Shown here: piece after piece, positions 55,526-64,000 of the stretch
Layout of the letters: every line of letters begins with the position of its first letter
How positions within the stretch are numbered: position 1 is the first letter of the stretch
Notes under the pieces: generated by a model
Told to the model about the DNA's origin: nothing
What the model saw: the letters and a program-made list of their open reading frames with translations, nothing else
Databases searched by the model: none
Origin: an uncultured Pelagibacteraceae bacterium
GTDB lineage: Bacteria; Pseudomonadota; Alphaproteobacteria; Pelagibacterales; Pelagibacteraceae
DNA length: 64,000 nt
Reading direction: 5' to 3'
NCBI GenBank assembly: GCA_902543405.1
Contig: CACBYC010000004.1
Coordinates: 1-64,000 of the forward strand
Program-made: the position numbers and the translations under genes

Positions 55526-56427
55526 TGTTTAATATTTTTGGTTTTTATAAATTTAAAAAACTCAATAATTTAAAAAAATTAAAAAATAGATTAGAGAATA
55601 ATCTTAAAGATTATGAAATTTGTGGAACAATAATAATTTCATCAGAAGGTATTAATGGAACGATTTCAGCAAAAAAAAATAACATTTTAGAATTCAAGAA
55701 ACTTTTAAAAAAAATATTATCTATAAAAAAGTTTAATTCAGAAAATAATTCAAATTGTAAATTTAATCCATTTCATAAACCTAAAGTAAAAATTAAAAAG
55801 GAAGTTGTTCCAATGGGTTTTAAAGTTAGAAACTACAACTATCCTAAGAACAACCTTGATCCAAGGGAATGGAATAAAATAATTAAAAAAAAAGATACAG
55901 TTTTGATAGATGCTAGGAAATCTTTTGAGTATGATGTGGGAACTTTTAAAAAATCTTTAAATCCAAATATAGAAAACTTTCGTCAATTTCCTAAATATTT
56001 AAATCAATTTAAAAAAAGTGAAAACATAGCAATGTTTTGTACAGGTGGTATCAGATGCGAAAAAGCAAATATTTATTTGAAAAAAAAAAAATTTAAAAAT
56101 GTATATGTTTTAAAAGGTGGAATTATTAATTATCTGAATATTATAGATAAAAAAAATAGTCAGTGGAATGGTGAATGTTTTGTTTTTGACAATCGAGTTT
56201 CAATAAAACATGGTTTAAAGCAAGGCAGTTATTCTGTTTGTAGTGGATGCAGAAAACCTCTTTCTGTTAAAGAAAAAAAATCTTCTAAATATTTGGAAGG
56301 TATTCATTGTCCAAAATGTCACGATCACTTAACAGATGATCAAAAATCTAGATTTGCAATGAGACAAAAGCAAATAATACTTGCAAAAAAAACTGGCAAG
56401 AGACATATCTTTAAAAAAGAATATTAA
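55525..56427 (+). CDS. trhO: tRNA uridine(34) 5-hydroxylase, rhodanese family
   Basis: A 300-residue YceA/TrhO protein. The N-terminal acylphosphatase-like domain has SSEGINGTISA; the rhodanese domain (about 110-210) has DARKSFEYDVGTF and the catalytic C172 in FCTGGIRCEKA. A Cys-rich C-terminus (CSGCRKPL, HCPKCHD) is typical. It makes 5-hydroxyuridine at the tRNA wobble position. The overlap with an O-methyltransferase gene is a suggestive pairing. Confidence 0.92.
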   Translation: MFNIFGFYKFKKLNNLKKLKNRLENNLKDYEICGTIIISSEGINGTISAKKNNILEFKKLLKKILSIKKFNSENNSNCKFNPFHKPKVKIKKEVVPMGFKVRNYNYPKNNLDPREWNKIIKKKDTVLIDARKSFEYDVGTFKKSLNPNIENFRQFPKYLNQFKKSENIAMFCTGGIRCEKANIYLKKKKFKNVYVLKGGIINYLNIIDKKNSQWNGECFVFDNRVSIKHGLKQGSYSVCSGCRKPLSVKEKKSSKYLEGIHCPKCHDHLTDDQKSRFAMRQKQIILAKKTGKRHIFKKEY

Positions 56428-56443
56428 TTAAATTATAATCTTT

Positions 56444-57805
56444 ATGGATTTACTAAAAGAAAATATACCTTTACTTGTTAGAAAACTTGCAATACCAGCA
56501 AGCGTAGGCACACTTTTTCAAACCTTATATAATATTGTTGATACATTTTATTCAGGACTAATCTCACCAGAAGCACTTTCTGCTCTCAGTAAATCATTTC
56601 CAATATATTTTATTATTGTTGCAACATCAATTGGAGTAACAGTTGGTGGAACTTCATTAATAGGGAATAGTATTGGAGAAAAAAATGAAAAAAATGTCTC
56701 CTATTACTTTACCCATATTATTATCTATGGACTGATCATATCAGTTTTTATTACATGCATAGGTTTATATTTTGCCGAAAAAGTTTTTTACATAATGGGT
56801 TCGACTGAAGAAATTACAAATTTAGGACTACAATACACAAATATTATGTTTTATGGATCATTTCTTTTTTTCCTTGTTGTATCACTTAACTCCTTATTAC
56901 ATGCAGAAGGGGATACCAAAACATACAGAAATGTTTTGGTTTTAAGTTTTCTACTAAATATAATTTTAAATCCAATACTAATATTTGGTTTTCTATTCAT
57001 TCCTGCTTTTGGTATGATGGGGATAGGTCTGTCAACAATTATAGCCCAATTTATAGCACTCGCAATTATTTTATATAAAGTCTTACAAAACCCTAGAGTA
57101 AAAAAAATTACCAAGGAATTTTTTATAATTAAATTAACATTCTTAAAAAATATATTCTTTCAATCAATGCCAATATCAATTGCTATATGTGGATATGCGG
57201 TTGCTGCTACATTTATATTTACTTATGTTGGTCAAACTAGTGAATTGGCTGTAGCTGGCTATGGCGCGGCTACGAGAATAGAACAAGTTGTTTTACTTCC
57301 TATATTAGGAATTAATACTGCAATTATCTCAATAATAGCTCAAAATTATGGTGCAAATCATTTTGATAGAGTGAAGGAGGCTTATTTTATATCTGTTAAA
57401 TATGGCCTTTTATTAATGATTTTTTCTGGAATATTGGTTTATTTCACAGCAGATTTAATACCCAGGCTTTTCTCTAATGATGAGACTGTTTTAGAATATG
57501 GAAGTAGATACTTAAAAATTGCAGCATTTATTTTACCTGCATATCCAATTTTCTTTTTATCGAATGGTTTTTTTATGGGATTAAAAAAATCTAATTATGC
57601 AATGATAAATAATATGTTACGAAATGTTCTTGTTCCAATATGTGTTTTTTACTTAGCCAAATATCTATCTGCAGATTTTGATAGTTTTTTTTGGTTGTGG
57701 TTTATTTTTCAATGGACGCTTTCGATTTTATTATTTAGCTATGTAAGTTATTATATCAAAAAAAAATTAGATAAACCTAGCGCTATCCTTAATCCACAAC
57801 CATAA
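56444..57805 (+). CDS. MATE-family efflux transporter
   Basis: A 453-residue inner-membrane protein with 12 helices in two repeats. LAIPASVGTLFQTLYNIVDTFYSG is the typical first helix (residues about 14-37), and AGYGAATRIEQVVLLPILGINTA the seventh. It exports an unknown organic cation or drug using Na+ or H+. Its 3' end overlaps the soxG gene on the opposite strand by 39 nt. Confidence 0.92.
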   Translation: MDLLKENIPLLVRKLAIPASVGTLFQTLYNIVDTFYSGLISPEALSALSKSFPIYFIIVATSIGVTVGGTSLIGNSIGEKNEKNVSYYFTHIIIYGLIISVFITCIGLYFAEKVFYIMGSTEEITNLGLQYTNIMFYGSFLFFLVVSLNSLLHAEGDTKTYRNVLVLSFLLNIILNPILIFGFLFIPAFGMMGIGLSTIIAQFIALAIILYKVLQNPRVKKITKEFFIIKLTFLKNIFFQSMPISIAICGYAVAATFIFTYVGQTSELAVAGYGAATRIEQVVLLPILGINTAIISIIAQNYGANHFDRVKEAYFISVKYGLLLMIFSGILVYFTADLIPRLFSNDETVLEYGSRYLKIAAFILPAYPIFFLSNGFFMGLKKSNYAMINNMLRNVLVPICVFYLAKYLSADFDSFFWLWFIFQWTLSILLFSYVSYYIKKKLDKPSAILNPQP

Positions 57806-58312
57806 ATCTTCTGAAAATGATCTTCTCACAAAAAGATTTATATCATTTATTTCAGTATGATGAATAATTACATCTGTATGATTGAGTAATGTTTGTGTTA
57901 CAGAATTTTTAGTATTTTTAAAATTATTGAAGTTAAAAGAAGATCCTGATGAAAGTAAATCAAAAGTCTTTTTGCCATTTATGTTAATACATATCCATTG
58001 ATTAGAAACATCAACTATTGATCCAAAATTTAATTTAGAAATTTCATTGAAAAGATCGTTGTAAACATTATTATTCTCTTCATTAAAATATACTAACCAT
58101 TCATCTGGACTTAGCCATAGAGCATTAAATTGCTGATTTGAGGAACTCGTATTTGGTTCAGTTGGTAAGATGATTGATAAAATCTTTCCTACTTTTGTAA
58201 AAAATTCCTTTTTTGTTCCACGAATATTTATTTTTTTAATTGGTTCAGATATTGTTAATTCTAGGTCATCTAATGATTTTTTTTCAGAGATAGGATATTC
58301 TGTATTAAGCAT
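57767..58312 (-). CDS. soxG: Sarcosine oxidase subunit gamma
   Basis: A 181-residue subunit. LWLSPDEWLVYF, SIVDVSNQWICININGKKTFDLLSSG (as separate pieces) and FVRRSFSEDLWLWI fit SoxG, which resembles the GcvT fold. It is the last gene of soxBDAG and overlaps soxA by 8 nt and the MATE gene by 39 nt tail to tail. Confidence 0.88.
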   Translation of the reverse strand: MLNTEYPISEKKSLDDLELTISEPIKKINIRGTKKEFFTKVGKILSIILPTEPNTSSSNQQFNALWLSPDEWLVYFNEENNNVYNDLFNEISKLNFGSIVDVSNQWICININGKKTFDLLSSGSSFNFNNFKNTKNSVTQTLLNHTDVIIHHTEINDINLFVRRSFSEDLWLWIKDSARFI

Positions 58313-61307
58313 GGATCCTCTTGTTTTCTTTATCTAAAAAAATAAAATCTGAAACTGTTACATTGATATTTTTATTTTCCATAGGAACAAAAAGTTTTTG
58401 ACCTTTCATCTTTTTTCCACCTTTAACTACTGCTAGTGCAATCGATTTATTTAAATTAGGGCTAAAATAGCTTGACGTTACATGTCCAATCATTTCAACA
58501 GGTTTCTTGTCTAATTCAGAAACTATCTGAGCACCTTCTTCTAATATTTCATTAGGGTTATCTGTAACCAATCCAACAAGTTGTTTTCTGTCCTCTCTTA
58601 TTGTATCACTTCTATAAAGTGATCTTTTACCTATAAAGTCATATTTTTTCTTACTAACTATCCAATCCATCTGAAGATCAATTGGAGTCATAGTTCCATC
58701 TGTATCCTGGCCAACAATAATAAATCCCTTTTCAGCCCTTAATAAATGCATTGCTTCCGTTCCATAAGGAGTAATTTTGTATTCTTCGCCTGCTTCGATG
58801 CAGCTTTCCCATAATGATTTACCATATCTTGACTCTATATTAATTTCATAACTAAGCTCTCCTGTGAAACTTATTCTCATTATTCTACATTCAATTTTGT
58901 CAATTATTGCATCTTGGTAAGACATATGAGGAAAGGCCTCATCACTAAAATCTTTATTAGGAAATAATTTTTTCAATATTTTTTTTGAATTTGGACCACA
59001 AATACTTGCTGTAGAATAGTGATCTGTAACAGAGGTTAAGTAAACATCTAATTCCGGCCATTCTGTTTGTAAATAGTCTTCAAGTTTATAAAGTACATTT
59101 GCTGCTCCACCGGTTGTTGTGGTCATTAAATAATGATTTTCACCCAACCTTGTTGTTACTCCATCGTCATAAACCATACCATCTTCATTTAACATTAAAC
59201 CATAACGACATTTTCCAATTCCTAATTTTGACCAAGCATTTGTATAAACTCTGTTTAAAAATTCAGAAGCATCAGATCCCTGAATATCTATTTTCCCTAA
59301 TGTAGAAGCATCTAAAATTCCAGCACTATCTCTTGCAGCTTTGCTTTCTCTTTGGACAGCTTCATGAAAATTTTCATTATTAATAGGGTAGTACCATGGC
59401 CTTTTCCATTGTCCAACATTTTCAAACTTTGCATTATTTTGAATGTGCCATTCATGAATTGAGGTTTTTCTCACAACATCAAAAAATTTTCCTACACTTC
59501 TTCCAACTATTGATCCAAAAGTTAATGGTGTAAATGGTGGTCTAAAAGTAGTTGTACCTAAAGTACCCATTTTTACTCCAGCGGTGTCAGCAATAATTCC
59601 CAAAGCATGCATATTCGATAATTTACCTTGATCTGTAGCCATACCAGTTGTTGTATATCTCTTTACATGTTCTATCGATTTAAAACCTTCTCTAAGTGCT
59701 AACTTTATATCTTTCGCAGTTGAATCATTTTGAAAATCTATAAAAGATTTAGTTTTGCCCTCTGCAATAGTATTTGGTAACAACCATATGTTTTTTTTCT
59801 CCAACTCTTTTGAACATAATACTGAAATTTTATCAAAACCATCTTCATTAATGTTTAAAAATTTTTTAACTTTATTAATTGTATTTTTAACTATTTCCTC
59901 TAATTCAAAATCACCGTTACATGATCCAACATTAATATGATTTTCACCTTTTTCACTTGGAACAAACACTTGATCAATATCTCTAAAATCTAATTTTCCT
60001 CCTGATTGTGTATGCATATGCACCATTGGTGTCCAGCCCCCACTTATTGCTAAACAATCACAATGAATTTTATTTTTATTTCCAGTGACATTAGACCCGT
60101 CTTCTGATAAATTCATAATTTCTATTGATTTAATCTTTTTGTAGCCAAAGGTATTTACCACTGTAGAGTGCCAATATATATCAATTCCTAGTTCTTGAGC
60201 ATTTTTAACAATACTTGATGAAGATTTTTTTCTAATATCGACAATTTTTACTGATATTCCTTTTTCAAATAACGACACTGCAGTTTCGTAAGCACTATCA
60301 TTGTTAGTAAAAATAATATTATTTAATCCAGTGGATACACCATAAAAATCTAAATATTTTTTAACAGAGTTGGCAAGTATAATTCCGGGTCTATCATTGT
60401 TGTGGAATACAAGAGGTCTTTCTATTGCACCTGCGGCAACAATTACTTTATCTGCTCTTATTTTCCACAATCTCTGTCTTATGATACCTCTTTTTTTATC
60501 CAATGGTAGATGATCTGATATGTTTTCTTTGGCCAAAAGATAATTATAACCATGAAAAGCAGCCAAACTTGTTCTTGTTTTTATTGTTAAATTATCTAGT
60601 TTTTCTAATTCCGATATTTCATTTATTAACCATTCATTTGATTTCTGATTATCTATGATAAAATTTTTATTATTTTGATAAATTGTGGAACCACCAAGTA
60701 TATTTTTATCTTCAATTAATATTGTCTTTAAATTATTTTTTGCAGCTAATTTAGCTGATATAATACCTGAAATCCCACCTCCTATAACTAAAACATCACA
60801 ATGTTCATGTTTGTGGTCATATATATCTGGATCTGGTTGTGTAGGGGATTTACCAAGTCCTGCAGACATTCTTATTAATGGCTCATAAATTTTTTTCCAA
60901 AAACCTTTAGGCCACATAAAAGTTTTATAATAAAAGCCTGCTGGTATAAATGGTGATATAAAATTATTAATTCCACCTATGTCAAAGCTAAGACTTGGCC
61001 AACAATTTTGACTAGATGCTCTCAACCCATCATAAAGTTCTATTTCTGTAGCTCTTACATTCGGCTCTGTTAAATCGGTATTATCATTTATTTGACATAT
61101 TGCATTTGGCTCCTCAGACCCACAAGATATTATTCCTCTTGGGCGATGATATTTAAAACTTCTACCAACTAGATGAATGCCATTTGAAAGAAGTGCAGAG
61201 GCTAGGGTATCACCTTCAAATCCATGATATGTTTTACCATCAAATGTAAAAGAAATAGTTTTTGTTTGATCAACAAATCTTGTTTTACTAATTCTATATT
61301 TTGTCAT
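58305..61307 (-). CDS. soxA: Sarcosine oxidase subunit alpha
   Basis: A 1000-residue subunit that binds NAD and tetrahydrofolate. An N-terminal ferredoxin-like part (about 15-95) includes YHGFEGDTLASALL and SFKYHRPRG; the dinucleotide motif GGGISG is at 176-181; the C-terminal GcvT-like domain (about 610-1000) takes the one-carbon unit to give 5,10-methylene-THF. With SoxB, D and G it oxidises sarcosine to glycine. SAR11 cells use glycine betaine and need glycine or serine, which fits this operon. Confidence 0.95.
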   Translation of the reverse strand: MTKYRISKTRFVDQTKTISFTFDGKTYHGFEGDTLASALLSNGIHLVGRSFKYHRPRGIISCGSEEPNAICQINDNTDLTEPNVRATEIELYDGLRASSQNCWPSLSFDIGGINNFISPFIPAGFYYKTFMWPKGFWKKIYEPLIRMSAGLGKSPTQPDPDIYDHKHEHCDVLVIGGGISGIISAKLAAKNNLKTILIEDKNILGGSTIYQNNKNFIIDNQKSNEWLINEISELEKLDNLTIKTRTSLAAFHGYNYLLAKENISDHLPLDKKRGIIRQRLWKIRADKVIVAAGAIERPLVFHNNDRPGIILANSVKKYLDFYGVSTGLNNIIFTNNDSAYETAVSLFEKGISVKIVDIRKKSSSSIVKNAQELGIDIYWHSTVVNTFGYKKIKSIEIMNLSEDGSNVTGNKNKIHCDCLAISGGWTPMVHMHTQSGGKLDFRDIDQVFVPSEKGENHINVGSCNGDFELEEIVKNTINKVKKFLNINEDGFDKISVLCSKELEKKNIWLLPNTIAEGKTKSFIDFQNDSTAKDIKLALREGFKSIEHVKRYTTTGMATDQGKLSNMHALGIIADTAGVKMGTLGTTTFRPPFTPLTFGSIVGRSVGKFFDVVRKTSIHEWHIQNNAKFENVGQWKRPWYYPINNENFHEAVQRESKAARDSAGILDASTLGKIDIQGSDASEFLNRVYTNAWSKLGIGKCRYGLMLNEDGMVYDDGVTTRLGENHYLMTTTTGGAANVLYKLEDYLQTEWPELDVYLTSVTDHYSTASICGPNSKKILKKLFPNKDFSDEAFPHMSYQDAIIDKIECRIMRISFTGELSYEINIESRYGKSLWESCIEAGEEYKITPYGTEAMHLLRAEKGFIIVGQDTDGTMTPIDLQMDWIVSKKKYDFIGKRSLYRSDTIREDRKQLVGLVTDNPNEILEEGAQIVSELDKKPVEMIGHVTSSYFSPNLNKSIALAVVKGGKKMKGQKLFVPMENKNINVTVSDFIFLDKENKRIHA

Positions 61308-61583
61308 TTAAAGTACTGGAGGTTTTTCACCCATTTTATAAACAGCATGTATTTTATCATTCGAAGTGTCCCTAACCATATTGAACCATTTTCTACATCC
61401 ATGAGCATGATTCCATCTTTCAAATTGAACACCTTTAATATTCTTTCTCATAAATAAATATTCTGCCCACTCATCATCACTCAGCTCTGTAGGTTGTTTT
61501 GGCCTTACAATGTGTGCTTCGCCACCACATGAAAATTCGCTTTGGTCTCTTTCTCCACAATATGGGCAATTTATTACAAACAT
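61308..61583 (-). CDS. soxD: Sarcosine oxidase subunit delta
   Basis: A 91-residue zinc-binding subunit. The four ligands known for the family are seen: C6 and C9 (CPYC), H59 and C63 (NHAHGCRKWF). GEAHIVRP and the tail HAVYKMG are also typical. It is 1-nt coupled to soxB and directly followed by soxA. Confidence 0.95.
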   Translation of the reverse strand: MFVINCPYCGERDQSEFSCGGEAHIVRPKQPTELSDDEWAEYLFMRKNIKGVQFERWNHAHGCRKWFNMVRDTSNDKIHAVYKMGEKPPVL

Positions 61584-62836
61584 TAGTGTGCCACAGCAGC
61601 TGCACCATGTTCATCAACAAGATCACCACTTACAAATCTGTTTAGATTAAACGCTGCATTTAATTTATGTGGCTCATTATTAGCAATTGTGTGAGCAAAT
61701 AAATCACCAGATCCAGGCGTTGCTTTAAAACCTCCCGTTCCCCAACCGCAGTTAAAATAAAGACCTTTTATATTTGTTTTACTAATGATCGGACTTGCAT
61801 CCGGGCAAATGTCAACAATACCACCCCATTGTCTTAACATCTTCATTCTACTAAAAATAGGGTACAACTCTAATATAGCCTTTAATGTACCTTCTACTAC
61901 ATCATGACTTCCTCTTTGTGTATAAGATATGTAAGCATCTGTTCCAGCTCCAATTACTAATTCACCTTTATCAGATTGACTAACATAAGCATGTACAGCA
62001 TTGGACATTACAACTGTGTCTATTATTGGCTTAACCGGTTCTGATACTAAAGCTTGTAATGGTTTACTTTCAAGCGGTAATTTTAAGCCAGCCATATTTG
62101 CAATTACACTTGAGTGACCTGCTGCTACAACGCCAATTTTTTTTGTTTTGATAAATCCTTTTGTAGTTTCAAGACCTTCAACTTGATCTCCATTTCTTTT
62201 TATTCCTTTAACTTCACAATTTTGAATTATATCCACTCCCATAGCATCGGCACCTCTTGCATAACCCCATGCAACAGCATCATGTCTTGCAGTTCCAGCT
62301 CTTTTTTGTAAAGTCCCACCAAGTACAGGATATCTTATATCTGGAGAAGTATTTATTATTGGACAAAATTCCTTAACTTGTTTTGTGTCTAACCAAACAG
62401 CATCAATTCCATTTAACCTGTTTGCATGAGTTCTTCTTTTTAAATCTCTAACGTCTTGAAGGTTATGTGCTAAATTCATAACTCCACGTTGACTAAACAT
62501 TATATTATAATTTAATTCTTGAGATAAATTTTCCCAAATTTTTAAAGCATGGTCATACAACCCAGCGCTTGCATCCCATAAATAATTTGATCTTATGATT
62601 GTTGTATTTCTCCCAGTATTACCACCACCAATCCAACCCTTTTCTAAAACAGCAATATTTTTCATATTATGCTTTTTTGCGAGATAGTAAGCTGTTGCTA
62701 ATCCATGCCCACCACCTCCAACAATTACTGCTTCATATTCTTTTTTAGGCTCAGGACTCCCCCAAGCTTGTTTCCAGTTTTCATGCTGGGAAAAAGCATT
62801 TTTTATAAGCGAAAAAATAGAGTATTTGTTTTTCAT
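61583..62836 (-). CDS. soxB: Sarcosine oxidase subunit beta
   Basis: A 417-residue flavoprotein that oxidises sarcosine. [20 protein letters not shown] (FAD loop at 38-45), [19 protein letters not shown] and the H185 in [16 protein letters not shown], the expected site of covalent FMN, are visible. [13 protein letters not shown] ends the FAD domain. First gene of soxBDAG. The 64-bp gap before it holds a 14-bp palindrome that may be an operator. Confidence 0.96.
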   Translation of the reverse strand: MKNKYSIFSLIKNAFSQHENWKQAWGSPEPKKEYEAVIVGGGGHGLATAYYLAKKHNMKNIAVLEKGWIGGGNTGRNTTIIRSNYLWDASAGLYDHALKIWENLSQELNYNIMFSQRGVMNLAHNLQDVRDLKRRTHANRLNGIDAVWLDTKQVKEFCPIINTSPDIRYPVLGGTLQKRAGTARHDAVAWGYARGADAMGVDIIQNCEVKGIKRNGDQVEGLETTKGFIKTKKIGVVAAGHSSVIANMAGLKLPLESKPLQALVSEPVKPIIDTVVMSNAVHAYVSQSDKGELVIGAGTDAYISYTQRGSHDVVEGTLKAILELYPIFSRMKMLRQWGGIVDICPDASPIISKTNIKGLYFNCGWGTGGFKATPGSGDLFAHTIANNEPHKLNAAFNLNRFVSGDLVDEHGAAAVAH

Positions 62837-62861
62837 ATTTGCAAGAAATTACTTGATTAAT

Positions 62862-62875
62862 ATTGAATATTCAAT
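62862..62875. promoter_or_regulatory. 14-bp palindrome upstream of soxB
   Basis: ATTGAATATTCAAT is a perfect inverted repeat 25 bp before the soxB start, in the only spacer of the operon, so it could bind a dimeric repressor or activator of sarcosine use. In DNA of this composition about ten such palindromes are expected by chance in a 64-kb window, so the position is the only argument. Confidence 0.25.
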
Positions 62876-62900
62876 GATTTCAAGTTACACATGTATTAAC

Positions 62901-62991
62901 GGAAGAGTGGGTGAGTTGGCTTAAACCAGCAGTTTGCTAAATTGCCGAAGGAGCAATCCTTCCAAGGGTTCGAATCCCTTCTCTTCCGCCA
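62901..62991 (+). tRNA. tRNA-Ser (GCU)
   Basis: A 91-nt class II tRNA with encoded CCA. The acceptor stem GGAAGAG pairs with CTCTTCC, the anticodon loop TTGCTAA gives GCU (reads AGC and AGU), and there is a long variable arm (GGAGCAATCC region) as expected for Ser. T-loop GGTTCGAATCC is standard. It ends 1 nt before the stop of the convergent transglycosylase gene. Confidence 0.95.
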
Positions 62992-62992
62992 T

Positions 62993-64000
62993 TTAATACA
63001 AATTCTGATTTTTAAAGAAATCTTTTAGATAAATTGGCTTTTGAGACAAAATGTACCTGTAAACATTGTAATTTTCTAAAACTCTTTGCACATAATTTCT
63101 TGTTTCTTTAAATTTAATAAGCTCAATCCAATCAACATAGTCAATTTGATTTTTTTGAGGATTTTTATTAATTTTTTTCCAATACTTTACTCTCTTAGGA
63201 CCAGCATTATAAGCGGCTGTAGCAAACGGGTAGGACCCTTTATACTGATTGATTAGACCAGCAATATAATGAGATCCTAAATTAATATTATATTCGGGGT
63301 CAGTTGTTAATTTAGACTTTGAGTATCCTAACTTGGCTTGTTTTGATACAGTCTTAGCCGTATAAGGCATAAGTTGCATTAATCCCTGAGCACCAACTCT
63401 ACTTCTAGCAGAGGTATCAAACTCGCTTTCTTGCCTGATAATAGATAATATCAATGCTGGATCAGGAATTTTTCTTCCTCCAACAAATTTTGGCACACTC
63501 ATTATTGGATAGTTAAATTGGTTGTGGAATCTTTTTTGATATGATGCAATTTTAGAAACTTGTATAGCAAAATCAAAACGTGATATGTCTGATGCCAATT
63601 TAGCGGCTAAAACCTCACTACCTTTTTCTACATTGTCATTTGCAAGAAATCTTAATATGTGTTTTGTGTATTTATCTTTATTTAAATAATCAAGCAAATC
63701 AACAATTGCGACAAGTTTTTTTGAATAAAACTCCTGTTCATAACTATCATCTACAAACATTAATTTTTCTAATTCAAATTTCTCTTGAGACTTCACTTTC
63801 ATGTGTGAGAGCTGACCATAATAGGTTGTTAAATATTTAGCTCCTTCAAAGAACCATTTATTTGAGTTTTCTTTATCACCGATTTTTTCATAAGTTTTGC
63901 CCAACCAATACGCGCCTCTAGATAAGCTAATTGGGTAGCTAACATTTTTGTAAAAATTTAAAAAATGATTTTCTGCTTGTTGAGCATCTTTTAAAAAACT
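62993..64000 (-). CDS. Soluble lytic murein transglycosylase, N-terminal part outside the window
   Basis: The frame is open to the right edge, so the gene is partial; a TTG at 63904 is internal, and the residues before it (SYPISLSRGAYWLGKTYE) fit the alpha-superhelical domain of Slt. The catalytic domain near the C-terminus has IIRQESEFDTSARS with the catalytic Glu, VGAQGLMQLMP and ATAAYNAGP. Slt cleaves peptidoglycan glycan strands in the periplasm and recycles or edits the wall. Confidence 0.92.
   Translation of the reverse strand, partial: SFLKDAQQAENHFLNFYKNVSYPISLSRGAYWLGKTYEKIGDKENSNKWFFEGAKYLTTYYGQLSHMKVKSQEKFELEKLMFVDDSYEQEFYSKKLVAIVDLLDYLNKDKYTKHILRFLANDNVEKGSEVLAAKLASDISRFDFAIQVSKIASYQKRFHNQFNYPIMSVPKFVGGRKIPDPALILSIIRQESEFDTSARSRVGAQGLMQLMPYTAKTVSKQAKLGYSKSKLTTDPEYNINLGSHYIAGLINQYKGSYPFATAAYNAGPKRVKYWKKINKNPQKNQIDYVDWIELIKFKETRNYVQRVLENYNVYRYILSQKPIYLKDFFKNQNLY

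Noticed and set aside
1-64000. CRISPR array or restriction, toxin or other defence genes
   Set aside because: No repeated spacer-like array and no recognisable defence protein was found on either strand.

Overview
The window is an AT-rich, tightly packed bacterial chromosome segment that fits SAR11 (Pelagibacterales, Alphaproteobacteria). Many genes overlap or abut, spacers are very short, and the code is standard. Supporting features are a 5S rRNA gene directly behind a surface-polysaccharide cluster (in Pelagibacter genomes a hypervariable region separates 23S from 5S), the alphaproteobacterial regulator TrcR next to L31, a split PntAA/PntAB/PntB transhydrogenase, and a heterotetrameric sarcosine oxidase operon. 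The genus assignment is inference; no 16S gene lies in the window.

Layout. (1) 1-13.5 kb: accessory surface-polysaccharide island with a Wzy-like polymerase (cut by the window edge), Gmd and Fcl for GDP-L-fucose, three large GT-C-like membrane proteins (two of them paralogous), a glycosyltransferase-flippase fusion, two GT2 glycosyltransferases, and an O-antigen-ligase-type protein carrying a biotinyl/lipoyl-like insert. It ends at the 5S rRNA. (2) 13.6-18.1 kb: a sugar epimerase, ribosomal protein L36 (too short for routine ORF calling), pntAA-pntAB-pntB and a transaldolase-like gene. (3) 18.1-26.4 kb, minus strand: initiator tRNA-Met, rpsU, trcR, rpmE, suhB, efp, thiE, then a triose-phosphate/pentose block (class I aldolase, pgk, gap, tkt). 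(4) 26.4-37.8 kb, plus strand: zapA and a coiled-coil partner, folate and YmdB genes, yebC, an unusual ruvC, the Tol-Pal envelope operon, tilS and ftsH. (5) 37.8-45.2 kb: rpoA, rplQ, rluC-like, lipB, mgtE, panC, galU, ugd. (6) 45.2-57.8 kb: ridA, topA, plsY, pyrC', pyrB and ruvX (minus), then gatCAB, an O-methyltransferase, trhO and a MATE exporter (plus). (7) 57.8-62.8 kb: soxBDAG (minus). (8) tRNA-Ser(GCU) and a partial soluble lytic transglycosylase at the right edge.

The most striking anomaly is at about 37,770. FtsH stops about 90-100 residues early and its last eight residues (RPPKKRRV) are the characteristic end of ribosomal protein S11, immediately followed by rpoA. Two blocks that are normally far apart (tilS-ftsH-... 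and ...rpsK-rpoA-rplQ) are therefore joined inside two genes, by a real deletion or rearrangement or by a chimeric assembly.

Other notable points: the dihydroorotase-like protein next to PyrB has lost its HxH metal motif; ruvC is of the phage/chloroplast type and sits directly before tolQ without ruvA, ruvB or ybgC; rpsU may start at a non-canonical ATT codon; and the initiator tRNA carries an A-U pair where three G-C pairs are usual. No CRISPR array, insertion sequence, integrase or prophage was seen.
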